Shown here: piece by piece, positions 24,200 to 46,542 of the stretch
Layout: every line of letters begins with the position of its first letter
How positions within the stretch are numbered: the first letter of the stretch is position 1
Assembly (NCBI GenBank): GCA_949358305.1
Contig: OX442320.1
Location: 7,580,259 to 7,644,258 of the forward strand
Direction of reading: 5' to 3'
Origin: Strigamia acuminata
Taxonomy: Eukaryota; Arthropoda; Chilopoda; Geophilomorpha; Linotaeniidae
Length of the DNA: 64,000 nucleotides
Translations under genes and position numbers: made by a program
Notes under the pieces: generated by a model
What the model was told of the DNA's origin: nothing
Databases searched by the model: none
The model's input: only the letters and a program-made list of their open reading frames with translations

Positions 24200-27100
24200 A
24201 TGAGTGGTTTTAAGAAGTCTGACAAGATTGAAGTTAGTTATTGGAAGAAACCAAGTGGAAAGAATGGAGGTTTGAAAGTTCCAAGTGATAAAGCTAATGC
24301 TATATTAGATTTTTGGAGAAAGTCAAATAAGGAGACGGGCAAGGCTAATGAAAGTGAGGATGTTGTGATGAAGGAAAAAAGTTTTAAAGTTGAGGTTGAT
24401 GTGCTGGAGAAGAAGAAATTAAAGAAGAAAGTTGTTGAGAGTGGAATGGCAGATGTAAAAGGAGAAGAAAACCAACAAACATTGTCTACTTCATCCAAAA
24501 AGGATTCTGTAAACAACTTGTCCAACAAAGATGGGGTAGATGAACTTGGCAAGAAACCAATGGAAACTTCATCGAAGAAGTCACCGAAGAAGAATGAATT
24601 ACTAAGTGGTCACTCCTTGGTAGAAGATGAGATACTGGAAGTTACAACTGAAAAAGCAATACAAATATCACCCAAGAAATCAGCAAAGACTTCACCGAAG
24701 AAAAATGCTTTACAAAGTGGTCACTCCTTGAGAGAAGATGAGATACTGGAAGTTACAGAGAAGCCAATAAAAATATCACCCAAGAAGACAGCAAAAAAGT
24801 CCATTGGAGGAAGTCAGTATGGTCCAACGACTCAAGTAGTTGGTACCAAGAGGAAAATCCATGAATTTTTTGAACCATCAACAAAGAAAATTGCATGTCA
24901 GCAAGTTGGAAGTGTTTTGGGAGCAAGTTCTTCAAGCGGTCTAGATGGTTTGTCAGATTCTTTGTCAATTGTTGCTGTTGATCCAGTGAATTGGAAAAAA
25001 ATTGTTAAACAGGATTTGGATTTGGATTATGGTATTGTGTTTGAAAAGAGCATTGCAGATGAAATGTTTCAACAGTTGGAGAAGCAAACCGAATATTATT
25101 CTGGCGATTTGGCGAAGATACGGGTTTTCGGCAAGTGGCATAACATTCCTAGAAAACAAGTAAAACACAAAGCCTTAATAAGATACAGTAGAAACTCTTT
25201 ATAACGAATCGCGGTATAACGAATTATCGATATAACGAATACCTAAAAATGGCTGGTTTGGTTGGCTGGCCATAGAACACCATGTTAAAAAAATTAAATA
25301 TAATGAATTATCGTTATAACGAATCGATTTTTCGGATCCCTTGCATTTCATTATATAGAATTTCGACTGTAATACAAAGTAAATGACAATTTCAATACGC
25401 GATTTTTACCAAAGGCTTTTCTTTGATGATACTGGCTATTGGCCGATATTCTGTTGTCGGTTATCGGTGTCGGTGATATTGTTAAATGTGGATATCGGTC
25501 AAAGTCTAATATAACCCAGTAATGGTTGAAAGGCTTTTGGTAAAAATTGCATATTTAAATTGTCATTTAATTTTTATGAATAAAACTAAAGAGAAGTTTT
25601 AATGCAAAGCCTTAAGCGAGTTTGCTATAATGGAGGCAAAAAAAACTTTCCTTCAGTACAGCTGTTTTTACTTTGTACACCAGGGGCATTAAAAACCATT
25701 GAGATTTAATGAAATCAGCATTGGCCCAGTCTGTTGTTTGCATAGTGCGGTCAAGGCAAGACAGTTGACTGCACTTACCCATTGAATCTCAATGGTGGAC
25801 AAACTTAAAACAAGCGTACTAAATGAAAGTTTTTTTTAGTCCATGACTGTACTATGCTATGAAAGTTAATTATTGTCTTGTATTAAGACGTATATGGTCA
25901 ACCAGAATTCAAAACTACAAGTTCCAAATTCGATTTACTAAATCCAATTTGCAATGGTATTTCACAGTCATTAACATGGCATTAAATTCAAGTAAGAGGA
26001 CGGGAGGGCAAAGGACAATTGTCCCAAGCTCTGCTAGTATACATACAAAATGAAATTTTTCAGATAAAAATGCGTGTTTTTGTCTGTAAACCATTATTCA
26101 GCAGAAAATGCATTGTATTACGTGTTTAATTTATATATTATATGACTACTAATTTGCAATCGATTATTTCTTAATGTATAACATAAAATATTGAATCCAA
26201 CATTTTTGCACGAACCAGATTAAAATTTTGATGTTTTTATTCCAACAGGTGGCTTACGGTGATAACGGTTTATCTTACAAGTTTTCTGGCAACTGTCTTC
26301 CTGCTCAACCGTGGACCCCTTTCTTATCATCCATCAGAAACATCGTCGAGAAATTGACTGGTTTTTCATTTAATTTCGTGCTTATCAACAGGTAAGAAGG
26401 AAAAAAAAGAAGTTATTTTCGTTCCTTTGGAATGTTGCAAATTTTTCTCTCTTTTTTATTCTAAAATAAATTTTAATTCTTGTTGACCGTCCTTGACCAT
26501 CATCAAGGCAAGGTTGCCATGCAAATGACCCTCTGTGTTGCTGGGACCCCTAATGAGAGGGCGGGACGACCCGGGACAACACCAGAGGCTCCTAACAACC
26601 TCTCACCTCCCTTACGTCTAAGATCATTGAACTGTGAGGCTTTTTTATACCATTATTATTATTATTGTTATTATTATAACAGTGTGTGTGTGCTTAATTG
26701 ACTGATTGGGGGAAAGTATATGGTAATTGGTGGGAATTAGCATGTAATTTTATTTTGTGGGAATAAATTCCAAGTAATTGAATTTGTTTAAACTGAGAGA
26801 TTGTTTGGAGGTCTGGGTTTGCTGGTTGTCCCAGTTGTTGTGGTTTCTGGTTGGGAAATTTGAATATCTTAAATTGCAAGGTTCTGAGTAAAGCTGGTCA
26901 CCTGAAAGTAAAGAAGTAAACGTGTTTGAGATTGTTACGTGATATGTCAGACTTGAAACTGAACTAGCTAAAAGCAGGAAGTTCATATTTCCATTCCAAA
27001 CCACATGAAAAAGTGGCGGTCGAAGTTGGTTTTGAAAAACTCCACGCCGAGCCATCTAGTGATAAATAATGCAATCTTTGAAATTTAAAGCGAATCGATC

Positions 27101-28440
27101 TATATTCTATTTTATAGTTAAAAATGAAATATCCATGGCGGCGCAAACATCAACGCAACAAATTTATGATTTTTAGAAATAATAACTGTTAATGGTAATA
27201 TATATACAGTCAAAACTCTTTATAATGAATCGCGATATAACGAATTAAATGGCTGGTTTGGGTGACTGGCCATAGAACACCATGTTAAAAAATTTCTATA
27301 TAACGAATCTATTTTTCGAGTCCCTTGCGATTCGTTATAAAGAGTTTCGACTATATAAAACCAAGTGTAGAAAACTGGACACAGGATACTTTGTTTAGTG
27401 CTTTCAGTGAAAGTGCAGGTCAGACTCAATAAAACATGGTCAAGACAATAAAAGGAGATGGGGATCTGAATACATTCCAATAGGAGATGGCGCCAGCAGT
27501 GTGTTGCAGGGTGACACAATGAATGAAACAATATAGCCTATAAATTGTGAGACAGAGTATTGAATCTCATTTTTATGTCTGAAAAATTGACTCAGATGCC
27601 TTTCTTGAGAGCCAGAGAGGCCTGAAGATTTTTATATGCTTATTTCTCAGCTATTTTAACTAGAATAGTAATTGTTGATGTTGCTGCAAGGACACATGGA
27701 TGTTCTGAGAGATTATTTCTTTCCTGTAATACTGAACACCATTGGCGCCATCTATTGCTTTCTTAACCAATTAACAAGACTAACATCAGCTTCACTTAGT
27801 TTCTTATTTCTTGAGATTTGATTGCGTCACAAATATCTCGACTTAATACCACCAGTGGGCAGCATTTAGCAGTTCTTTATATACATATAGAATAATAATC
27901 CAGATTGGCAATAGTTTATTGAGCATCTCAAAAGTTGTTGACATCTTTTTCTGGGATTTTGATGGCAAATTCACACTTGAAGTATGATTTGATGTTGTGT
28001 TGTCCTTCTGTTGAAGGCTAAAGGTGTGCATTGTGTTAACCTTTCTCCAGATTTTGGTCTTTTTTGTTACCTTGTGATGTGACTAAACAATTGGAAGTAT
28101 GTAGGTTGTTTTGAATAATATGGTAAATGTTTTTAGGTACAAAGATGGATGTGATAGCATTGGAGAACATCGTGATGATGAAAAAGATTTAGTTGCAAAT
28201 CATCCCATCGCTTCGCTCTCACTTGGCCAACAACGTGACTTTGTTCTTCGGCATGCTCTGGCTAAAAACAAAGCGAGCAATGGCCAGCATCCGCCATCAT
28301 TCACTCTATCTTTGGAGCATGGAAGTCTGCTAGTGATGAATCCGCCAACAAATAAACATTGGTATCACTCACTTCCAGTAAGGAAAGGCGCGCACAACAC
28401 ACGGATTAATATGACTTTTCGCCATATGGTGGTGAAATAG
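24200..28440 (+). CDS. alkbh2: ALKBH2-type DNA oxidative demethylase with long SPKK-rich N-terminal extension
   Basis: ALKBH2 is a nuclear Fe(II)/2-oxoglutarate dioxygenase that removes 1-methyladenine and 3-methylcytosine from DNA. Three coding exons join in phase: 24200-25159, 26249-26391 and 28137-28440 (468 residues). Residues about 280-468 are the catalytic domain. They contain the DNA-probing finger VFGK (309-312), GKWHNIPRKQ, the HxD iron ligands H379 and D381 in GEHRDDE, third ligand H445 in HWYHSLPVR, and 2OG-binding R457 and R463. All key residues are present. Human ALKBH2 has 261 residues; here the N-terminal extension adds about 200. It is Lys/Ser-rich with SPKK at 128, 157, 165 and 193, an internal 37-residue duplication, and PIP-box-like KRKIHEFF at 217-224. 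Confidence 0.93.
25186..25369 (+). mobile_element. pogo/Tigger-like MITE, copy 1
   Basis: The 184-bp element starts CAGTAGAAACTCTTTATAACG and ends TTTCGACTG, flanked by TA on both sides, as expected for Tc1/mariner-superfamily insertion. It contains repeated ATAACGAAT blocks and a central GGCTGGCCATAGAACACCAT shared with two other copies in this window. It sits 26 bp downstream of the ALKBH2 exon 1 donor and encodes nothing. Confidence 0.8.
25380..25568. mobile_element. MITE-like element with about 40-bp terminal inverted repeats
   Basis: Left arm 25381-25420 begins AAATGACAATTTCAATACGC. Right arm 25528-25567 is its complement with about six mismatches. The interior (about 110 bp) has repeated GATATCGG/TTATCGGTG blocks. 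It lies ten bases after MITE copy 1 in ALKBH2 intron 1. No coding capacity. Confidence 0.65.
25655..25855. mobile_element. Third inverted-repeat element in ALKBH2 intron 1
   Basis: Inverted AGTACAG (about 25656) / CTGTACT (about 25848) ends enclose a nested pair of 17-bp inverted repeats, ACCATTGAGATTTAATG (about 25696) and its complement with one mismatch (about 25777). This fits a decayed foldback element. The boundaries are approximate. Confidence 0.45.
26495..26695 (+). mobile_element. Possible 3' end of a non-LTR retroposon with (ATT)n tail
   Basis: A GC-rich 150-bp segment ends in ...GATCATTGAACTGTGAGG, then a T run, then an (ATT)n tail at 26659-26680. This is the layout of a LINE/SINE 3' end. 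It sits just inside ALKBH2 intron 2. I recognise no family by sequence. Confidence 0.3.
27207..27353 (+). mobile_element. pogo/Tigger-like MITE, copy 2
   Basis: The 147-bp copy in ALKBH2 intron 2 starts CAGTCAAAACTCTTTATAATG and ends AGAGTTTCGACTA, flanked by TA. It shares the central CATAGAACACCATGTTAAAA with copies 1 and 3. It is shorter than copy 1 by an internal deletion. Confidence 0.8.
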
Positions 28441-31271
28441 TGAACTAAAATGTATAAAAAAAGTAAGAAGAAATTGAAACTTTTACAGTTTATCTATAGA
28501 TGGCATTGTAAATGTTTTTAATTTTTATTTTTTTTTTTCTAATAAAATTTGAACAAACTTGTTTTTTTCGGAAAGGTAACATAATTTTTTTGGTTTTGTT
28601 TTGTGTTTTTTTTTATTTATTTTATTTTGTTTTATTTATTTTTTAAATTAAATATGAAAACAAAAAGCTTTTGTATTTAAATTTTGCATGGAAGTGTCTT
28701 TGTATTCTAAATGGCAATGTAATTGGCATTCACTGTTTTTGTTGTTCATTTCATTTGCAGATTAATTTGGCTTTTGACCCTCCAAATTTGCCCTCAAGTA
28801 ATTTAATAAGGTGTGACGTCAGTTGACTAAGTGATGTCAGCGTTATATTTACATGCTGTAGTAAAGATTGAGGGAAGAAGGAAGGAAGAAAGAAAGAAAA
28901 ACTTGAAGAGATTGCTGAATAAGATAATACAGGTAAAGTTTAATACTATTTCCATTCAAAAGTATTGATTTATCCGTATTATTTATGCATTTATTATATT
29001 TTTTTCCTTCAAAAATAAAAATCTCCCACCAAAATTACTTTTATTATTATTATTTTCTAACAAAACAAAAAAAAGTTGCAATTTTTCAGTTATTTGGCAA
29101 TAAAACAACAAAATGTATATTTTTTTGTACATTAAAAAAAAATTAAAAGATTATTCTGGAAACCCATTATATTTTTTTTTTAAAAATAGCTAATGATACG
29201 ATACAGAAAATATATGAAAAAAGCAGCAAATGTCTCAGCAAATTGCGAAGGAAATTAAAATTTAATTTGATAGTTAAAACCGGCCTTGAAAATCTATGAT
29301 GTAAGTTGCTTGTTTGTTTTTTCCAAGCGCCATTGAATCAATAACTCTGAAGTAAACACAAAAGATGAGATAAATTGATTTTACACAAAAAAACATGTCT
29401 GCCATTTGAAAAATATTGAAAACTATTCAAAAGAACTTTGATCTGTGCCACGAGGAATGCATTTTCTCTCGTTGCTGATAAGAAAGTTGTATATGAAATT
29501 CTAATCTTTGAATAATTTATTCACACAATAAATTGGTATGGGAGATGACATGTCTCACTATTCATTAGATTTCATAATACCATGCTTGAGTGTACAATCA
29601 GATTTTGAAACTAATTTTTATTTGAATTTATTGTGTGTGTGGGCCTTATAAGGTAGGAAATAGAAGGAAGAGTAATAACAGTAAATTGATGTAATGATGG
29701 AAGGAGGTCATACCCACCCTTAAGTTTATTTCTAATTCTAACCGTGGGTTAGGATTTGAAATTGAAATTGGAGTGAAAAGTTCATGTGAGCTACAGTTGG
29801 ATGTCAGGTTTCACAATTCACACTTTTTCGTGGTAAGTGAATGTTTGTTTTCGGTTATTGCTAAATCTTTTGATATTTTACTTTGTTTAAACCTGGTTTT
29901 CTTGACTAGTATTTAACGAGTTGGAAAAATAGGCCTATAATGTTTACTCATTTTATTTCGTTCTCGGGGTTTTTTAAACAATTTTTTGAAGCGAAATATA
30001 CCGGATAACCTCATTTTAAATGATGTTATGTCTATATGGACAGTTTTAATTAATTTTTTTTTTAGATTTGAACGTTTAAATTGGGTAAAGTGATATTTTT
30101 ATTTTTTATTTTAAAAATCCACCACCAACGCCTACACGTTTTATTTTGTGGAATGTTTGGTGATTTGGGTTTATGTTTCCATCCATTTCAATCTAAAACT
30201 TGACAGAGGTGTAATTTATTTTGATGGGCCAAAGTCAGAAAGTGAAATGATGATACAATAAATGATTGATAACCGTATTATTTTGGTGGGGGAAATATTT
30301 ATCTTATTTTTTGTAAAAATTGTTTTAAATGCTTGGTGAAATTTAGGCCTATTGTTCGATTGAATATGCACAAAAATTACGTCTTTTGTTTGTATTTGTT
30401 TGAGTTTCTTTTCAGTAGGTATTATAAGTCATTTCAGTCATTTACTGGAGTGTTTATTGCTTGTTTTTTTTATGAACAGGATATAAAAGTTGGCTAAGTA
30501 GGTTTTCACCAAGGCTGCGCGAATTCAAAGTGAAGGTTATTCTTGAATTTGTGTGATCTTTGGATGCGAAACTCCTTCAACTTTACCCTTGTGCTACTTG
30601 TTACCGGTTCCGATTCATTTTTTACTACACAAATTTACTTTTCCTGCAGAAAAAATGCTTGTTGGTGTCAAGATCTAAAAAACTTGACTGATTATCATTA
30701 GAAATTCAAGGGAAAATGAAAGAAAGAAAAATATTTTTTTAAAAAAATTTGTTGGCGTTGTGTGACCTTACTGGTCCATTTACTGAACAGTTTTTAACTC
30801 AATTGGGTGGAGCAAGAAGAAAATGGGTGGACAAAGATGACTAAACGTAAAATGTTATGAAATATACACACAACATGAAGTAGGTTAAAACACAGCCCAC
30901 ACAAACTCAGACTTAAAGTTCACGTTGGGTCGCCAAGCAGGGGGTCAAAGAGTTACATCAGATTTATAAATGTTGATATTGTGAATCCCAGTAGCTAAAT
31001 CTAAATTGTTGTTATTATATACTTGACCTAAAATAGATAAATAGTATACTTTGGGTTATGGAAGCTTTTTCAATGGGGATATAATGGAAAAAATATCTTC
31101 TTTCTCATTGGTTGCACAATAACACTGGAATAAAAGTTTTTGAAGCATAAAAACAAAGATTTTATTCTGTTTGATTGAAAAATTGGATTTGGCAATCTTG
31201 TTTTGTGCAATATTGGCGTAAATAGCACAGGGTGTGAAAAAATCTAATAAAAAATGTTGTTTTTGGTTGTG

Positions 31272-31303
<32 letters not shown>

Positions 31304-32257
31304 GAAAAAGGTCGTTGGGTTTGGTTGTATGTTTTGCTTTCAAAAACTATGGCAACTGTTAATCAAATTTGGAGAGTTTGTAAGGATTTGTATTCAATGC
31401 AATGTGTTTCCTGTGGCCATTAGCATAACCAATAATTAATAATTCTGAACTAACGTGTAATTTCCCATGTTTGCAATTTAGGTTATAATGTTCTGTTTAG
31501 TGTTTTTTTAAATTTTAATCTCCCAAATCACTGCAGATAAAATCATGATTTATGAGGAAAGTAGGCAATAATAAGTGTCTATTGATATCCTTGACTTTTT
31601 ATTAAAAAGTCATTTGGTTTAATGATTATACTTGATCCCAGAAACACCTTATGTAAGACACTTTTCTAAAATGTTTCATTGGATGATCGTGATTCCAATC
31701 TGGATAATTCCTACGTTGGGATTGTGCAGGCTTTAACTCTCAACTTGTAACCTTGAAATTGGTGGGAGGAGAAGATCTTTTTGAACCACCATTGTGCAGT
31801 GTTGGCCGTACAGTGATGACAAGTGAATTAAGGTGAAGTTACTAGTGCTTTAAGTGGAACCAATTGTAGCATAAACAGGTTATTAAAGCTCGAACATAAT
31901 AGAATGGCACAATGGCCATAATTCATTCCGAGTTTAATGAGGCGAAAATGGGAAAGACGACACTTAATTGTCGTTGAAAAACAAAATAGGTCAGTCATTT
32001 GATAAATGAGTTGCTGGAGACGTCAATGAAAAGCACACGTGAGGTGTATGACGCTTCTGGATGAGTCATTTGGCGGCCATGTCCGAAATTTTGTGTTTGA
32101 GTGTGAGGAAGTTGGGAAAAAAGTAGTTGAAATAATTAAAGGTTAAGTTCTTGACCCATTGGAACGTGATGAGGAATATTAATCGAGTCATTTTCAGGTT
32201 TTCTTTCAGTTTAATGAAGATTCGGTAGACTCGAGTCTGATGTTATTTTTCTTGCAG
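28441..32257. other. Intergenic region between ALKBH2 and smoothelin-like genes
   Basis: AT-rich with no supported coding sequence. It includes a purine microsatellite (28861-28902), a TGACGTCA element at about 28815, and a poly-T run at 31271-31300. The promoter and untranslated first exon of the smoothelin-like gene should lie in its right part, because the first coding exon begins with an acceptor at 32256-32257. Confidence 0.45.
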
Positions 32258-32278
32258 ATTTAATTTCCATCGCGGAAA

Positions 32279-42323
<10,045 letters not shown>

Positions 42324-43500
42324 GTTTTGATGAGAAACTTGATTATTATTATTAAGGGGTTTCATAAATGGGGCGCTGAAGTACTGAAGTTAATCACTTG
42401 AGCGTCTTCAGCGTATCATTTTTGAAACCAATTATTGTTATATAAATTGCTTTTCTTTTATTACAAAGCTTGTTTGTCTTTTCTATACCTTTTATACAAA
42501 CGTGAAAAGAATTTTATACGACTTTGTATCTAGTCAAATTCGTTGCAAAATGTTAGTGAGACTCGAGTTCTCTGTAAAATCTATTTATGTATTTGGTAAT
42601 TAGTTTAGCGAACTATAATAAATTACGGTTCCGTTATTTTTTTACGTGTTTTTGAATTTAGGACGAGCGGAACGTGCAATGCAGCGAAGCATCGTCTAGA
42701 TGGGGAAACAACACATTATCATTTCACGATAAATCAAGTTTGGGCTCAAACGGTTTATTGACAGCTTGGATCGATTACTCTTCAAAGTCATGTTGATTTC
42801 TGCGTATAAAGTTTGCTTAAATTGATTACCATTCACTCGACAAACACCGTGATTAAAAGTTGAAGGAATCTCTGCCCTCGTTACGTCATTGCGTCTATTT
42901 TCTTTGTATTGGCTGACGGGGAACTAAATCACTGTCATTGTATAACTTCAAGGCCACAATCGAATACTGCGGACACTAAAACAACACAATTTCCTAATAT
43001 TTTTAATTGTAATTTTAATTTAAATGGTAATTTTATTTCTTATATAATGGGAGATGGTATTTCATAACAATTTGTCAGCATTGTTTGATTCATCTGAAAC
43101 AAAAGAGTAATGGAAAAAAATACCAGGGGTTGGCAACACGAGACGATCCCATCGCTGGCAGAGGGTTCACCCGGGCGGGGTTAGTGGGAAATTGAAGAAA
43201 AGTAAAAAAGAAAATGTAATTCATTTTGTTTTGTTGAAATAACTCGTTTTTATGAGAGTGATTTGCAAATTGTGTGATGTGCAGTGAATATATTATTTGT
43301 TTGTTTGGTTTTTGTAATTGGGATTATGTGCTGGATGATGTTTGCAGGTGATGTTCCATTCTGAAGCGGGGTTGGCGGTCATGCGGGGATGCACATGTTT
43401 CGCAATTGACCATTTTATTCCACATCTCAACCGTGACACGAGCAGGAGCGATAGGTTTGGAAGGTTTTCAAATATATGAGTACGAAAATCGTAATTTAAC
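42324..43500 (+). other. Smoothelin-like 3' UTR and intergenic spacer
   Basis: The poly(A) signal of the smoothelin-like gene is at 42617-42622. An acceptor-like TTTTTGAATTTAG then precedes 42661-42795, which is open in the frame starting DERNVQCSEASSRW and ends with TGA. It could be an alternative last exon or a stray open stretch. The remainder must contain the promoter of the next gene. Confidence 0.35.
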
Positions 43501-44559
43501 ATGTTTGGTGCATTCAGCTTGGTCTTTATCTCGCTTTTTGGTAAGAAAAACAATTTTTTTAAAACATTTTTCATCTATTTAGTCGTGGGAACATTTATGT
43601 AATTCTCGGTACATGTTTCATTTGGCTCGAAGTCATAATTTCTAATGTTAATTAATTATAAGTCGTTGTTAATTTTTAATTCCGGAAATCAATTTGAGAG
43701 TTTTGAAATTTAAAGGGCCGTAATTGAAGTTGAAAGGGCTGCTAGGTCAGCTGGGTTTGTTTAAAATAAAAATGCTGTGGTGAGTAACCTGTGGAATTGT
43801 GTGCCAGTGCCACATTTGGATAATTAATTTGAGTTTTAATGGCTCGCTACTTTTGTAATTACAGTTCACACCCAAGCGCAATCGTGTAATGTTCTGGCAG
43901 CGTGTCCATCCATTAACAACATCGTTCCTGAATGCAGAAAGAATTTAACGTGAATTATTACGCTTTTATTTCGTAGATGTTTGTATAATTGTAATTAAAA
44001 TCTGTTTGTTTTTGCCTACAGGGACGACGAGGTGCACAATTGTGTGCAGAAGATGCTCCACGATTGTCACAACCAACGTGATATTGTGCAGAATTACAAA
44101 TTTGTCAAGCGAACTAACGACGCTGTTTGCAGGGACACGAGTTTGACCTCTGGTTGAATACGATTTCACTAAATTCAAATTGTTGTTACATGTGTTTCTT
44201 CTCATTTTCATGTAGAATTGAGCAAACATAATGGCGTTTGTTGGACCAAAATAAGAAGCTGCGCAGTGTTGCAAATGATATCTTTAGATACGGATGGCAA
44301 TGATGATGTGTGCAAGTAAGAAATTGACGTCAATTCGAGTCGGTTTTGTTATCGATTTAATGTTTTTTATTTAAGGGAAAAGGAGAGGGTGAAAGATGAC
44401 TGCTTAGCGAAGTCTTCGGATGAGTGTTCGGATGTGGAAGCGAAATTTGTGAAGACGGCGTACGATGGAGAGAAATGTAATGGCGCCAGCGCCATCGATT
44501 TTCATCTTGTGCATTTCGCGCCTTCTCTGTGTTTACTGTTTTTGATCTCTCTTCTTTAA
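43501..44559 (+). CDS. Small Cys-rich secreted protein, 27-kDa hemolymph-glycoprotein-like, probable GPI anchor
   Basis: Five exons join in phase: 43501-43540, 43901-43949, 44022-44152, 44216-44315 and 44376-44559 (stop TAA), giving 167 residues. Exon 1 is a signal peptide (MFGAFSLVFISLF). The mature protein starts ACPSINNIVPECRKNL, with NCVQKMLHDC, then spaced cysteines (VCRDTS, GVCWTKIRSC, DDVCK, DDCLAK, DECSD). This pattern resembles arthropod 27-kDa hemolymph glycoproteins and related Cys-rich proteins. The C-terminus, after CNGASA, is a hydrophobic stretch (FAPSLCLLFLISLL) with no following charge, which is a GPI-attachment-type signal. The donor at 44153 (GTTGAA) is weak. AATAAA is at 44836-44841. 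Exact function unknown. Confidence 0.72.
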
Positions 44560-46014
44560 AAAGAAAATTCGGTGTTGGTTAATCACTGAATTAAAGCAGA
44601 TAAGTGATCGTTTTATTTACCTAAAAATTTGTTGTGCTAAGTGCTCTTACGATAAGTGTTTGGTGCAAGTTGCGATGCAATGCTGATTACAAAATTAAAA
44701 CGTCCATGATGTAATGCATTTCATGTTTGTATAGATTTTAAATTATGGGCTTGTTGTGCTTATATTTGTAGCAGTTTTTTTCTATTTTTCAATTTATTAC
44801 TAATCATTGTAAATGGATTGTTAACAAAAATTATTAATAAATAAGCAACAGTGCAAAATGTTTTGAAATTTTGAAAACTTATCTAGATTTCAAGCAGTTG
44901 TGGTGGAAGAAGGTATAAGATAATCACATTTTGTTCTAGTAGGAGTTGTTTGTTTATTTATGTTGTAAAATAAGGTGTTTATTCTTGCACCATCTGCCGG
45001 CAATCGATGTGAACTTCAACTCTGAGTGCTTTAGACATTCGGTCGCCAGATGGTGTTTGGGAAATTTAACTTGGGCCTAATTTGTAAGTAAAATGGCGGG
45101 CTTCGCGAGAATCGTAGACGGATGGTTGGACGGAGAGACGATGAAATACGGAAACTAGACCGCAACGAGGTGACTTTGATGCAACCGGACGGATTGCCAT
45201 CGATATTGCGATAATCGACTGAGCTGATCAACTCAAAGTGAAGTACCGGTACATAATTTTCATCATTTCACGTGAATTAATTAAACGACGAGTTTTACCA
45301 TGCATTGTCTCACTTTGTACTCGTCCTTGACTGTATCGGCGCACAGGTTGGTCGAGGTGTTTTTTTTTTTAAAATCTGGTTTTGATTTTGTTTTAGTTCT
45401 AGGTGTCCCGAATGCGTGGTGTGATTGCGCTGCGAGACCGTCATATCTGCGCCAAAATTTTGAAATACACTCGAAGAGCCCACACATGAATCATAATTAC
45501 AGTAATAGTGTCTGTTTAAGTGTTCATAGTCACCATCCGCGCACGACTTGACAAAGACCAAAGTTGATGGTTGGTACGAGAGTAAAATATTAAGTGTGGG
45601 TAAAATTAAAACTAAAATTGAGGGTTATCTATCGCAGCTTCAAACGCTGCAGGAGCTGAGCTGTAGGAAGAGTAAGAATTGATCGAAGTGGTGTACAATA
45701 CAAATCGACGCTCGACCGTCAGTGTTTGGTGCGTTATCTGTTCTGTACTGGCACGGTAGCAAGAAGAAAATATTATATAGCTAAAAAACCGAATATTGTA
45801 GGCTAAATTCGCAAGAAATTGAAGTTCCCGGCGCATCGACGCAGCAAGTCGACACGTGGGATTCGCCATTAGTTATAGGGTTCTCGAAACCGATTTGGAA
45901 GATTTTTCTAGAAAGAAAGTTCAATCAGGGCGACAGCTTTAAACTCGAAGTAGCGATAAATGCTCAACCTGCAAAGGAATTAAAGAATACAGCGGACCAA
46001 AACTGATTGTGGTG

Positions 46015-46542
46015 ATGATAAAGATGCCGAAGAATGCGCAAGATTGCTTGGAGAAAATGTGCAGTTTGGAGCCGAAACCGTCGGAAGATAATTCCGTCGA
46101 AACAAAAAAATATCAAGAACACTGGGTACGTTTTGTGGAGGAATTACGGGTAAAAATGTATTGAATAAATTCAAATTTAATAACTAATGGGCGTAATTTT
46201 TATTAGTCGATCGATTCGGCCCAATCCGAAGGTGAAGAACAAGTTGTTTCTCCGACGAAGACTCCAGACGACGTCGAAACGGATGAAAAAGTTGAGAAAA
46301 TTGAAGTGAAAACAGATTTGGAGACCAATTTGGTTGCTCAAACTCCCGTTGTAGAAGACGACGGCCTAGACTTGTTAGAACGGGACGATTCTTTCGATGT
46401 GATTCAGTCCGACGTCGTGGATCGAGTGGCTTTGTTGAGTATACTGACGAGCGAGCACGAATGGATTTTCTCCTCGTCTTCGGTCGAAGCGCCGGACACT
46501 GAGAACGAAGGGATCGAAAATGCATTTGTTTGCGGAAAGTAA
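46015..46542 (+). CDS. Hypothetical acidic protein (two coding exons)
   Basis: ATG at 46015 opens exon 46015-46149 (45 codons, donor CGG|GTAAAA), which joins in phase to 46207-46542 (stop TAA): 156 residues. The protein is rich in Asp, Glu, Ser and Val, with stretches such as EEQVVSPTKTPDDVE and LLERDDSFDVIQSDVVD. I recognise no domain. A strong donor (GTAAGT) lies just after the stop. A weaker in-frame donor two codon positions before the stop would instead extend the protein by about 11 residues through an exon starting at 46621. Upstream leader exons probably lie in 45.1-46.0 kb. Confidence 0.45.
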
